Below are positions 19,901-26,201 of a DNA stretch of 64,000 nt, piece by piece. The notes beneath the pieces are model-generated. The model was given only the letters and a program-made list of their open reading frames with translations, searched no databases and was not told the origin of the DNA. The DNA is from Herbaspirillum seropedicae (GTDB lineage: Bacteria > Pseudomonadota > Gammaproteobacteria > Burkholderiales > Burkholderiaceae_D). The stretch lies in assembly GCF_001040945.1 (NCBI RefSeq), contig NZ_CP011930.1, positions 3,015,704 through 3,079,703 of the forward strand. Direction: 5' to 3'. Both the position numbers and the translations under genes were made by a program. The number at the start of each line of letters is the position of its first letter. Position 1 is the stretch's first letter.

Positions 19901-21073
19901 CTGCGAGGCCTTGCTGCTGGAATTGGTGAAGATGAAGGCAATGCGCTTGTTGGCATTGGGCGTGCTGCGCAGACGCACCAGCCGTTGCGCCAGGCCGGCG
20001 ATGCGGCGGACCCGGTCGGGCAGCGGCTGGTACTGTACCGCGCCGCTGTCGGTGGTCTCTTTGAAGGACAGCGGCACGCCGATGATGCGGCCATCGAACT
20101 CGGGCAGCACCACGTTCATGGCCGCGTCCAGCGGGTTCATGCCGCGCGTGGAGTGCTGCCACTGCGCCTGCGTCATGCCGCTGGTGATGGCCTGCAGCAC
20201 CGGCAGGTCCAGCTGCTCCAGCACCGAGACCGACCAGCCGGCCGGCGTGACGCCGCCAGCGGTGATCTCGCCCATGGCAAAGGAGGTGGTATTGATGATC
20301 AGGTCCACCTGGCCTGCGCCGAAATACTGCAAGGCCGGCGGCAAGGCCTGGCCGCCGCCGGCAGAGACGCGCAGCGAGGAGGTGAACACCGGCAGCACAT
20401 CCAGCCCGCGCGCTTCCAGTGCGGCGACCAGGGCGTCGATGAAGGCGGTATTGCCCGAGAGCCAGTGCGCCCGGTAGAAGATGATGCCCACGGCCGGCTT
20501 GCCTGCCGGGGCCTGGGCGCGCAGCGCCAGCCAGTCGGCGATGCCGGCGTCCTGTTCCAGGTCGGGATGATAGAGGCCGTGCTCGGGCAGGGCCTGGGCC
20601 GGTTCATAACCGTAGCCGCTCAAGAGCATGCGGTCCGACAGGCAGCGCAGCATCTGCGCCAGGTTGACGCTGCCGCCGCCGTTGAAATAAGCCAGCGCCT
20701 GCTGCTGCACATCGGCTGGCGCAGTGGACGCGGCGGCCAGTTCGGGGTCGGGCTCGCCGGTGCCGGACAGCACGATCAATTGCCGCCCTTCGGCCCGGAC
20801 CACACGCAACATCTCCGGAAAACCCTGCACCGCTCCCAGCCGGCCCAGCACGCGCAAGACGATCACCTGCGCCGCCGCCAGTTCGCCGCGCAGCAGCGCC
20901 GCCAGGCTGGGCCACTGCGAGGCCTGGTCTTGATCTGCGGCTTGCAGGCGCTGCAGGTCGTAGCCGGCCACGGCAGGGAAATCCGCCGGTAACTGCGCAC
21001 GGGCCGTGGCCAGCATGGCCAGGTCGGTGGGGGCATGGGTCAAGAGCGCAATGCGCGCCAGCGGCTCAGACAT
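16907..21073 (-). CDS. cobN: Cobaltochelatase CobN with His/Asp-rich insert
   Basis: Large subunit of the aerobic-type cobaltochelatase, homologous to ChlH/BchH. It covers 1388 aa from ATG 21073, which has GGAG nine bases upstream; ATG 21100 is a weaker alternative. Typical segments are VGKHGTLEWLPGKGVGLS and the C-terminal WGTSAMRTHGDD region. Odd feature: residues about 666-717 are almost only His, Asp, Gly and Ala, encoded in part by a perfect hexanucleotide repeat. It overlaps the ferredoxin stop and the downstream chelatase start, placing substrate-binding, ATPase and electron-transfer partners together. Confidence 0.94.
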   Translation of the reverse strand: MSEPLARIALLTHAPTDLAMLATARAQLPADFPAVAGYDLQRLQAADQDQASQWPSLAALLRGELAAAQVIVLRVLGRLGAVQGFPEMLRVVRAEGRQLIVLSGTGEPDPELAAASTAPADVQQQALAYFNGGGSVNLAQMLRCLSDRMLLSGYGYEPAQALPEHGLYHPDLEQDAGIADWLALRAQAPAGKPAVGIIFYRAHWLSGNTAFIDALVAALEARGLDVLPVFTSSLRVSAGGGQALPPALQYFGAGQVDLIINTTSFAMGEITAGGVTPAGWSVSVLEQLDLPVLQAITSGMTQAQWQHSTRGMNPLDAAMNVVLPEFDGRIIGVPLSFKETTDSGAVQYQPLPDRVRRIAGLAQRLVRLRSTPNANKRIAFIFTNSSSKASQIGNAVGLDAPESLMAVLRALSADGYAIDALPQTGTALIHELVDRCSYDDILLTEDQLRRAAARIPAARYAQWFAALPTSLQEKMQRQWGAAPGQAYVHDQHLVIAGLDLGNAFVALQPPRGYGMDPDAIYHQPDLPPTHHYYALYRWLDEEWGAHAIVHVGKHGTLEWLPGKGVGLSDECFPDALLGDMPLFYPFIINDPGEGSQAKRRAHAVVVDHLTPPMTTADSYGALAQLTQLVDEYYQVEVLDPSKLPLLQQQIWELVRQTNLDTDLQYKLLHHDHDHDHDHDHDHGHDHDHHHHHHGHAHHHHDHGDHAHHDHDHDHAHEEGELPHALTELDGAGVAHLIEDLDGYLCELGAAQIRDGLHILGRTPDQAQMPDMLVALTRLPNQDLPGLQEEVARLFGLSLDMLLEHKGRRLNIDDALARCADRPIATRADALEAIDALCLRLMQALQEHDFAPTAIDRVLGSVFAALEQASPEQRPRLQPAMSQAATSVLGGMRAMARPAAPAPRRAAPASAPSRRAADTGAVRRVLAFACEELVPRLHRTSEEIGNLLNGLRGGYIPAGPSGSPTRGMAHILPTGRNFYSVDPRSVPSQSAWRVGQQLAREVLQRHHRETGHYPESVAISIWGTSAMRTHGDDVAQILWLMGARPLWRAGNRQVAGVELVPLEELQRPRIDVTTRISGFFRDAFPQLIELIDDAVQLAIAADEPETMNFVRKHYLRDLAQGMGAGLGQAEAAAQASYRVFGAKPGSYGAGILPLIQEKNWQDQADFAEAYINWGGFAYGRKVQGADQRDAFRQRLAGVQVALHNQDNHEHDIFDSDDYLQYHGGMIATIRALSGQQPRHYFGDSHDPQRAAVRDLKEETLRVFRARVVNPKWLASIQRHGYKGGLELSATVDYLFGYDATAQVLDDWMYQQLAETYGFDPAMRQFLEEANPWAQNAIAERLLEAASRGMWQAPDAQTLERLRQLYLHSETLLEARGETVRGSEHTKDLQ
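19031..19066. repeat. Six perfect tandem copies of GTCATG inside cobN
   Basis: Six uninterrupted 6-base units encode alternating His-Asp on the minus strand. Imperfect variants of the unit extend the low-complexity tract to about 18921-19075. Unit length is a multiple of three, so copy-number slippage would change insert length without frameshift. Confidence 0.95.
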
Positions 21074-21407
21074 CGCTGCTCTCCGGTTCGGGATGGACAT
21101 CGCCGCTGCCCAGGCGATGGAAGACCAGGTCGCTCACTTCGCGCCCGCCCTCCAGGTGTTCGACCACTACGCGCTCGATGGCGCTGGCGTCTTCGCAGCG
21201 GTACCAGACCCCCTCGGGATAGACCACTACCACCGGCGCCTGGGCTTTGCAGGCCACCATGCAATGGGTGCGGGTACGCTTGACGCGCAGGTCGGGACGG
21301 GCATCGATCTGCTCGCCCAGGACGCCGAACATGGCTTCGGCCAGGACACCGTTCTCGGTGCAGCGCGGGCCGACGCACATGAGCACGTGGCGGTGATGAG
21401 TTCTCAT
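21066..21407 (-). CDS. Thioredoxin-like 2Fe-2S ferredoxin
   Basis: 113-aa protein of the (2Fe-2S) ferredoxin family often found beside cobN. Four cysteines are placed as CVGPRC near the N-terminus and CMVAC in the middle, the expected cluster ligands. PVVVVYPEGVWYRC is a typical following segment. Start ATG 21407 is the first with the family N-terminus (MRTHHRHVLMCVG); the Shine-Dalgarno is weak. Likely supplies electrons to a corrin step or keeps cobalt reduced; that role is inferred from position. Confidence 0.85.
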   Translation of the reverse strand: MRTHHRHVLMCVGPRCTENGVLAEAMFGVLGEQIDARPDLRVKRTRTHCMVACKAQAPVVVVYPEGVWYRCEDASAIERVVVEHLEGGREVSDLVFHRLGSGDVHPEPESSDV

Positions 21408-21450
21408 TGCTTGACTTTCAGGAGCGCCGCGATGCGATGCCAATGCGGAT

Positions 21451-21474
21451 GGCGCCGGCCCGCAGACCGGCGCC
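21451..21474 (-). other. GC-rich hairpin between cbtA and the ferredoxin gene
   Basis: Perfect arms GGCGCCGG (21451-21458) and CCGGCGCC (21467-21474) with an 8-base loop. No U-tract on the minus side. It may reduce or stabilise transcript past cbtAB, giving different transporter and enzyme levels. Confidence 0.5.
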
Positions 21475-21481
21475 GGGGAGG

Positions 21482-22231
21482 TCAGCCGAACCGGCGGTAG
21501 AAGAAACCGGTCAGGCCGCCCAGGGCCAGCCAGAAGACGGCGTTGGCCAGGGCGGTGGCGCGGATGAAGGCGTGGGCCAGCTCTTCGGGCGCGACGCCGC
21601 CATGCACCTCGGGCTGCGGTGCGCCCACCAGGTGCGGCACCACCAGCAGGGCCACGGCCAGCAGCTTGCACCACCAGGCGCGCGTAAAGACGAACAGGCC
21701 CAGGCTGGCCGCCGTCATCACCGCCGTCATCACCCACCAGAACTGGCGTGCCTGCAGCGGCGCGGCCAGGGTGCCCGGCACTTCCGGCGGCAGGCCCAGC
21801 GAGGGGGCGACAAAGAAGACGCCATAGCCCGCCAGGCCCCACAGCAGGCCGCTGCGCCAGCTGACCTGGCGGCCACTGAGGGTGATGGCCGCCACCAGCA
21901 ACAGCGCAAAGCCCACGGCCATGCTGACATTGGCCAGCACGGTATAGCCGGTGCGTTCTGCGCCATCGGCGGGTTCCCAGGCATCGGCGTCATGGCTGTG
22001 CTCGTGGGCATGGGCGCTGGCGGCGGCGTGTTCGTGCGCCTGGTCGTGTTCGTGCTCATGGGCGGCCTGGGGGGCGGCGGAGGCGCCCTCTTCAGCCGCC
22101 TTCTCGTACTGCTCGGCTTGCAGGATCAGCTTTTCCACCTGGAATTGCTGCACACCCGAGAGCAACACACCCGACAAAGCGCCGGCAACGACTACAGCCG
22201 ACGCCATGCGCCGGAAGACGGTCCAGTTCAT
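21482..22231 (-). CDS. cbtA: Cobalt transporter subunit CbtA
   Basis: Predicted inner-membrane cobalt transporter of the B12-regulated CbtAB type. 249 aa from ATG 22231, with about five hydrophobic segments (first at residues 8-28; last near the C-terminus, NAVFWLALGGLTGFFYRRFG). Between the first and second segment lies a soluble loop rich in His and Asp/Glu (HEHEHDQAHEHA, then HAHEHSHDADAW), a likely metal-sampling region. It follows cbtB by 10 bases and lies behind the cobalamin riboswitch. Confidence 0.9.
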   Translation of the reverse strand: MNWTVFRRMASAVVVAGALSGVLLSGVQQFQVEKLILQAEQYEKAAEEGASAAPQAAHEHEHDQAHEHAAASAHAHEHSHDADAWEPADGAERTGYTVLANVSMAVGFALLLVAAITLSGRQVSWRSGLLWGLAGYGVFFVAPSLGLPPEVPGTLAAPLQARQFWWVMTAVMTAASLGLFVFTRAWWCKLLAVALLVVPHLVGAPQPEVHGGVAPEELAHAFIRATALANAVFWLALGGLTGFFYRRFG

Positions 22232-22241
22232 CGCGCGCTCC

Positions 22242-22448
22242 TCAGTGGCAGGGGAAACCGGCCGAGTGGCGGCCGTCATGGGCGGCGTTGTGCAGTTCGA
22301 CCTTGGAGGCAAAACCGGCGCCGTAGATCAGCGCCACGCCCAGCGCCAGGGCCAGCAGCGCAGGGGCAATGCGGTCGCGCCAGACATGGCTGCCCGCTTG
22401 GGTGGTCTCGACGGTAGGGCTGGCATTCAGGCCGGAGGTGGTGGACAT
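22242..22448 (-). CDS. cbtB: Cobalt transporter subunit CbtB
   Basis: 68-aa protein with one membrane helix (ALLALALGVALIYGAGF) and the conserved C-terminal His motif HNAAHDGRHSAGFPCH typical of CbtB. Start ATG 22448 has AAGGAAA upstream. It is the first structural gene after the riboswitch and partners the downstream cbtA. Confidence 0.9.
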   Translation of the reverse strand: MSTTSGLNASPTVETTQAGSHVWRDRIAPALLALALGVALIYGAGFASKVELHNAAHDGRHSAGFPCH

Positions 22449-22570
22449 GTGTTTTCCTTGGGTGGATGAAGAAACCGGAGGAGACCCTGCGTCAAGCGCC
22501 CATGCCCTATCCTGCCGCCCGCAGGCGACGCCGGGAAATGCCGGTCGGAAACAAGGGAAGCTGTCCGCAT
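22427..22570 (-). CDS. Possible leader ORF between riboswitch and cbtB
   Basis: 47-codon ORF beginning at ATG 22570 with a strong GGAGGG Shine-Dalgarno five bases upstream. It ends at 22427, 22 bases inside cbtB in another frame, so ribosomes finishing it would terminate just past the cbtB start. No family recognised; the peptide is basic and Pro-rich at its end. It could be a coupling leader peptide, or the Shine-Dalgarno could belong to the riboswitch expression platform. Coding status is unproven. Confidence 0.4.
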   Translation of the reverse strand: MRTASLVSDRHFPASPAGGRIGHGRLTQGLLRFLHPPKENTCPPPPA

Positions 22571-22595
22571 GATCGCCCTCCGCGATACATTCAAG

Positions 22596-22800
22596 AATCT
22601 TGCCACTGGCCGGTCTCCGGGCTGACGGGATGAAGCCGGGGGCTTCGCGGACAGGCGCCTTCCCATGCTGGTGGCACAGTGGCGTAGTGCGTGTCCTTCC
22701 TCGCTTACCGTTGCGGGGGCAGCGCCGGCCTTGGCCCATGGATTCATGCACGGATGCATCCATGCGGGCCGCACCGGCTTCCCGTTTCAATTCCGTGCGC
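22596..22800 (-). promoter_or_regulatory. Cobalamin (B12) riboswitch
   Basis: On the minus strand the element contains AAACGGGAAGCCGGTG at its 5' side (about 22771-22787), the CCCCCGCAACGGTAAGCG core (about 22702-22720) and the B12 box AGCCCGGAGACCGGCCA (22608-22624). Order and spacing match the adenosylcobalamin riboswitch. It lies about 150 bases upstream of cbtB and should switch off the whole transport/biosynthesis operon when B12 is plentiful. Confidence 0.95.
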
Positions 22801-22828
22801 GGCTGCGCACGCAATACCAGAAGCAATG

Positions 22829-22868
22829 CTAGAACCCATTTCATAAATAGGCGTGAGATGCGTTCTAG
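22829..22868. repeat. 40-base imperfect palindrome upstream of the riboswitch
   Basis: 15-base arms with two mismatches: the outer 7 bases CTAGAAC (22829-22835) and GTTCTAG (22862-22868) are perfect. The loop is about 10 bases. It lies where the riboswitch promoter should be. It may be a regulator site or one copy of a dispersed palindromic element. Confidence 0.6.
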
Positions 22869-22965
22869 GGCCCGGTGAGCGACGATAAGGTCTTCTGTGA
22901 GTATAAATCATTGCGCCGCAACAGGGCAGATTTACTCGGCCCCTGTCGAGGAGGCAACATGCATG

Positions 22966-22988
22966 AAAAAACCGGCCAGCGGCCGGTT
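22966..22988 (-). terminator. Rho-independent terminator of the 40-codon ORF
   Basis: Minus-strand hairpin AACCGGCC-GCT-GGCCGGTT followed by a run of T. It lies 24 bases past the stop of the small ORF at 23012-23134. Confidence 0.85.
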
Positions 22989-23011
22989 CGGGATGACAAG
23001 GCAAAGCCGGC

Positions 23012-23134
23012 TCAGGCGGCCTGTTTGGCTTGCAGCATCGATTCTTCCAGCGCCATCAGCGATTCGATGGCGGCGATCAACAGGCCGATGCGGTGGCGGC
23101 GGTAGATCAGGCGTTTTCTAGAGCGGTTGTTCAT
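23012..23134 (-). CDS. Small basic 40-aa protein, unknown function
   Basis: ATG 23134 is preceded by AGGAG six bases upstream and the frame runs 40 codons to TGA. The N-terminal third is very basic (NNRSRKRLIYRRHR), the rest is a short amphipathic, Ala/Leu/Glu-rich helix (IAAIESLMALEESMLQ). A perfect hairpin sits just upstream of the Shine-Dalgarno and an intrinsic terminator just downstream, so it looks like a free-standing transcription unit. No family recognised. It could bind nucleic acid or membranes; this is only a guess from composition. Confidence 0.65.
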   Translation of the reverse strand: MNNRSRKRLIYRRHRIGLLIAAIESLMALEESMLQAKQAA

Positions 23135-23147
23135 GGTTTCTCCTGCG

Positions 23148-23166
23148 GCCAGCCTACGCGGCTGGC
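23148..23166 (-). promoter_or_regulatory. Hairpin just upstream of the small-ORF ribosome site
   Basis: Perfect arms GCCAGCC (23148-23154) and GGCTGGC (23160-23166) with a 5-base loop. Its inner edge is 4 bases from the AGGAG of the 40-codon ORF. Could affect translation or mRNA 5' stability. Confidence 0.5.
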
Positions 23167-23254
23167 GGTTTCACTGACAAGGCCGTGGCAAGGCGCGCAG
23201 CGCGCCCCACGTCCGGGAAGGCGACATTATAGCCGAGCCCGGGCGCTCCCCCTC

Positions 23255-24664
23255 TCAGACGATGCAGCGGGTGCGGTAGCACTGGCTGAACAGGCGGGTC
23301 GCTTCCAGCCCCGGCGGCAGATGATGACAAGCAGGGCTCAATGGCGCCACCAAGGCGTCCAGCCCCGCGTCCAGGTGGGAAGGCGCCTCCTGGTGCGGCT
23401 GCTCCGGCTGCTCCGCCACGCCCTGGCGGCCGCGCGCCTGCGCGCGGAAGCTGGGCTGGCGGGGTGCGTCGTCCCAGCCGGTCTCGATCCATTCGCGGAT
23501 GACCTGCTTTTCATAGCCATTGAAGACGCCGAACATCTCGCCGCCCGGCGCATCGATGAGTCGCCAGAAGCGGCTGTGTCCGGCCGGCTCGCCACGCAGG
23601 ATCCATTTGCCCTGTTCCATCGCCGCCAGGAAATCGCGCATGCCCTCGGGGCGCTCCAGCCATTGATTGACGGTCTTGCCGCCAATGCGGCAGTAATCCG
23701 AATGCATCATCCGGCCAAAGGCGGCCTTGTCGGCCAGCACGCGTTGCACTTCCTGGTCCAGATCGAAGGAGCCGATCACGCCCAGCGTGCTCGCCCCCAG
23801 TTCATTGAGCAGGTAGCCGCGCCGCATGCGCTGCAGGAATTCTTCCCGGTCCGGCCATTGCGCGGCGGCCTCCAGGACTGCGTCGACGGCCTTGCGGGCG
23901 TGGCCGCTGGCGGCGTTATCGATGGTCACGTGCAGCGTGAAATAGTAGGGATCGATGCCGAGTTCGTTGAGTTCGTAGGCCGTGATCAGCAGGTGCAGCG
24001 GCAACTGCTCGTAACCCAGGTTGAAGCCGAACATCTCGGGAATGAATTCGTCGCCGTGCCAGCCCAGCGCCAGTTGCAGCGCTCCCTGCACATAGTGCGC
24101 CTGCGAGAGCCAGTCGGCCTGCTCGCAGCCATGGGCCTGCAGGAGACTGCGATACAGGCTCACGTGGTTCATGGCGACCTCGCCATCGCCCAGCTCTTCC
24201 AGATAGGTCAGGATCAGGGGACGAAACACCGGATCGCGCCAGTGCTTCACGGCGCTGTAGAGCCAAGCGCCATCGACCAGCTTGGTGGGCGCCACGCGCA
24301 GCAGGAAATTGAGCGCATGGGCGCGCCCCGAGAAATACTGGCGCGGCGCGCCGGCGCGGCGTTCCTGCAGATAGGCCTCATAGGCCACGCCAACCTGGGC
24401 GGCGCGGGCCTGCATCCAGGCGGCCATGTCCTGGCCCGCGGGGGGCAGCTCGCAGGGCAGCGCCTGCGTCGCCTCCAGCTGCGTCACCAGATAGCGGCGC
24501 GCCTGGGCCAACGCCGCCGCATCGGGCTCGGCCACATTCAACTGCGCATAGATGCGCGCCGGCAACAGCCCGGCGCCGTGGGGGTCGTGGTGGGGATCAC
24601 TGTTGGGGTGATATCGGCGGGAAGCCGATGCGGCTGCCTGCATTTCTTCCAGGGTGGCTTGCAT
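23255..24664 (-). CDS. Haem-oxygenase-like iron-containing redox enzyme
   Basis: 469-aa protein resembling the iron-containing redox enzyme (Haem_oxygenas_2-like) family. Supporting segments are EELGDGEVAMNHVSLYRSLL in the middle, then YYFTLHVTIDNAASGHA, where His/Glu/Asp would bind metal, and a second half with GMRDFLAAMEQGKW. The N-terminus is His/Asp-rich (RRYHPNSDPHHDPHG). Start ATG 24664 has GAGGAAG upstream; an in-frame extension to 24880 lacks support and overlaps the divergent DUF3297 gene. Function and substrate unknown; family assignment is from pattern recognition only. Confidence 0.65.
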   Translation of the reverse strand: MQATLEEMQAAASASRRYHPNSDPHHDPHGAGLLPARIYAQLNVAEPDAAALAQARRYLVTQLEATQALPCELPPAGQDMAAWMQARAAQVGVAYEAYLQERRAGAPRQYFSGRAHALNFLLRVAPTKLVDGAWLYSAVKHWRDPVFRPLILTYLEELGDGEVAMNHVSLYRSLLQAHGCEQADWLSQAHYVQGALQLALGWHGDEFIPEMFGFNLGYEQLPLHLLITAYELNELGIDPYYFTLHVTIDNAASGHARKAVDAVLEAAAQWPDREEFLQRMRRGYLLNELGASTLGVIGSFDLDQEVQRVLADKAAFGRMMHSDYCRIGGKTVNQWLERPEGMRDFLAAMEQGKWILRGEPAGHSRFWRLIDAPGGEMFGVFNGYEKQVIREWIETGWDDAPRQPSFRAQARGRQGVAEQPEQPHQEAPSHLDAGLDALVAPLSPACHHLPPGLEATRLFSQCYRTRCIV

Positions 24665-24864
24665 ACTTCCTCGCGCAAATGGACATTGCGCCCAGCATGC
24701 GATGTTCGCGCCGGCAGCGCTATCAGCCAGGGGCCAGCGCTGCTGTCGGAGAACGCCGCCATCCGGGTAGGACGACGGGACTGCCAAGGCGGCGGCGCCT
24801 GTCAGAGGGGCGGCCAGCGCCGAAAGGATTGTCTTGGCCGGGCAGATATCCGATAATCGCGGCC

Positions 24865-25113
24865 ATGAACGATACCGCACAACGCCCCAGCTTCCCCGAC
24901 CGCCTCTCGGTCGATCCGCGCAGCCCGCATTACGTCGCCGCCATCTTTGAATTCGACGTGGGCATCAAGCTCAATGGCAAGGAATTCAACAACGTCAGCG
25001 AATACTGCATCAGCGAAGGCTGGATCAAGATTCCCGCCGGCCGCGCGCTGGACCGCAAGGGCAATCCGATGATGACCAAGCTCAAGGGCCAGGTCGAACC
25101 GTTCTATCGCTGA
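24865..25113 (+). CDS. DUF3297 family protein
   Basis: 82-aa soluble protein with the family pattern: PDRLSVDPRSPHY, the conserved KLNGKEFNNVSEYCISEGW and a C-terminal LKGQVEPFY. Function unknown. Start ATG 24865. Read divergently from the iron redox enzyme with a 200-base shared upstream region and followed by its own terminator. Confidence 0.88.
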   Translation: MNDTAQRPSFPDRLSVDPRSPHYVAAIFEFDVGIKLNGKEFNNVSEYCISEGWIKIPAGRALDRKGNPMMTKLKGQVEPFYR

Positions 25114-25141
25114 TCCGCCTTACTCCGCACTGTCACCCAGA

Positions 25142-25170
25142 GGCCCGCATTTTCGTGCGGGCCTTTTCTC
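25142..25170 (+). terminator. Rho-independent terminator after DUF3297 gene
   Basis: Perfect hairpin GGCCCGCA (25142-25149) and TGCGGGCC (25156-25163) with a 6-base loop, followed by TTTTCTCTT. Confidence 0.9.
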
Positions 25171-25256
25171 TTAGCGGCAACATTGTCTGTCTGCCAAGCT
25201 GCGCACGCAAAACGACCCGCGCGAGAAGCGTCTTCCTTCCAGGCAAGGGCCACGTA

Positions 25257-25859
25257 TCAGGCTGCCGAGGCATCCCTACGCCGCCGCGCCAGTATCACCC
25301 CCAACAGTCCGATCCCCAGCATGGCGCTGGAGGCTGGTTCGGGGACCTCAGCCTGACGCGAACTGACAGTCAGGACCGGGGTGACGGAGTGCAGCTCCTG
25401 ACCACGGGAAGGAGCCGGATGCGCGCGCAGTTGCAGCTCCACAATGGGGTTGCGCGACCAGTCGATGGCGCGCAGGGCGGCGTTGAGGTCGCTCAATTTG
25501 CTCACCGAGGTCCGATAGTCCTGCAGCGGTTGCCTCGTTCCCTCCCGCACGCCCTCTGCGAAGGTATCGGTCCATAGATTCCGGTTACCCTGCCTGAGGG
25601 CGACGTACAGATAATTGGACGCCGGATCAGAGGCTCCCCAGCCCTGGTCAAAGGTGCGGGAGCGGCCAGTTACAGCTGTGAAAGTCCGGATTCCCGGCGT
25701 GATGAAAACACCCAGCACGCGCTCATCCTTGATTCCTCGGGAAGCACTGCGATCGTAACGGTCCACCGTAGCGGACTGCGTAACGATGGTCGCCGATGCG
25801 CAGGTGCTGAAAGCGGCCAGAAACGCCAGGCTGGCAAAGGTGCTTTTGAACGAAGACAT
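25257..25859 (-). CDS. Exported PEP-CTERM protein
   Basis: 200-aa protein with a Sec signal peptide (residues 1 to about 23, ending STCASA) and a C-terminal PEP-CTERM sorting signal: VPEPASS, a hydrophobic helix LGIGLLGVIL and a basic tail ARRRR. Such proteins are processed by an exosortase (XrtA/EpsH) and often tied to exopolysaccharide. No exosortase is in the window. The mature domain is not recognised. Start ATG 25859 chosen for the signal peptide; 25940 would add 27 non-signal residues. A repeat-bearing AT-rich region lies upstream. Confidence 0.85.
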   Translation of the reverse strand: MSSFKSTFASLAFLAAFSTCASATIVTQSATVDRYDRSASRGIKDERVLGVFITPGIRTFTAVTGRSRTFDQGWGASDPASNYLYVALRQGNRNLWTDTFAEGVREGTRQPLQDYRTSVSKLSDLNAALRAIDWSRNPIVELQLRAHPAPSRGQELHSVTPVLTVSSRQAEVPEPASSAMLGIGLLGVILARRRRDASAA

Positions 25860-26011
25860 GTTGGTTTTCTCAAAGAGTATTGACGGGGATGGCGGTGTGG
25901 CGATGGATATCTTCACGCATAAAACATGCCATTCAAACAAGCTCTTTGAAAATCAGCTACTTGTCTTTTCGGGCCTCTGCACTCCTGCCCATCATGTAAT
26001 ATTCTCCGACA

Positions 26012-26093
26012 GTAACATCTGTTACCATTTTTATGATGTCTTCCACAAGCCTTTACCGGTGGGGTTTTGCGTCACTTCCCTATTTTTATGATG
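26012..26093. promoter_or_regulatory. Repeats in the AT-rich region upstream of the PEP-CTERM gene
   Basis: The 342-base gap 25860-26201 holds no gene. It contains an inverted repeat GTAAC-ATCT-GTTAC (26012-26025) and two perfect 12-base direct repeats ATTTTTATGATG (26027-26038 and 26082-26093). These lie 150-235 bases upstream of the PEP-CTERM start and may be a regulator site. Confidence 0.4.
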
Positions 26094-26201
26094 CATTTCA
26101 AAAAACAGGTTTTATTAGAAAAGTGGACCACCACGGCATTTCCTGAAGAGACCTGCTGCGCCTGATTTCCGCTTCGGCAATGCAGGCGCAGTCGAGGTTT
26201 T

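Noticed and set aside
14934..20992. Very long open frames on the plus strand opposite the chelatase and cobN genes
   Set aside because: They mirror the codon structure of strong minus-strand genes in GC-rich DNA, are low-complexity, and lack ribosome sites and recognisable domains.
22960..23106. Plus-strand 48-codon frame with a GAGGAGG site opposite the small basic ORF
   Set aside because: It crosses the terminator hairpin and has no conserved-looking product; the minus-strand ORF has a ribosome site, hairpin and terminator in the right order.
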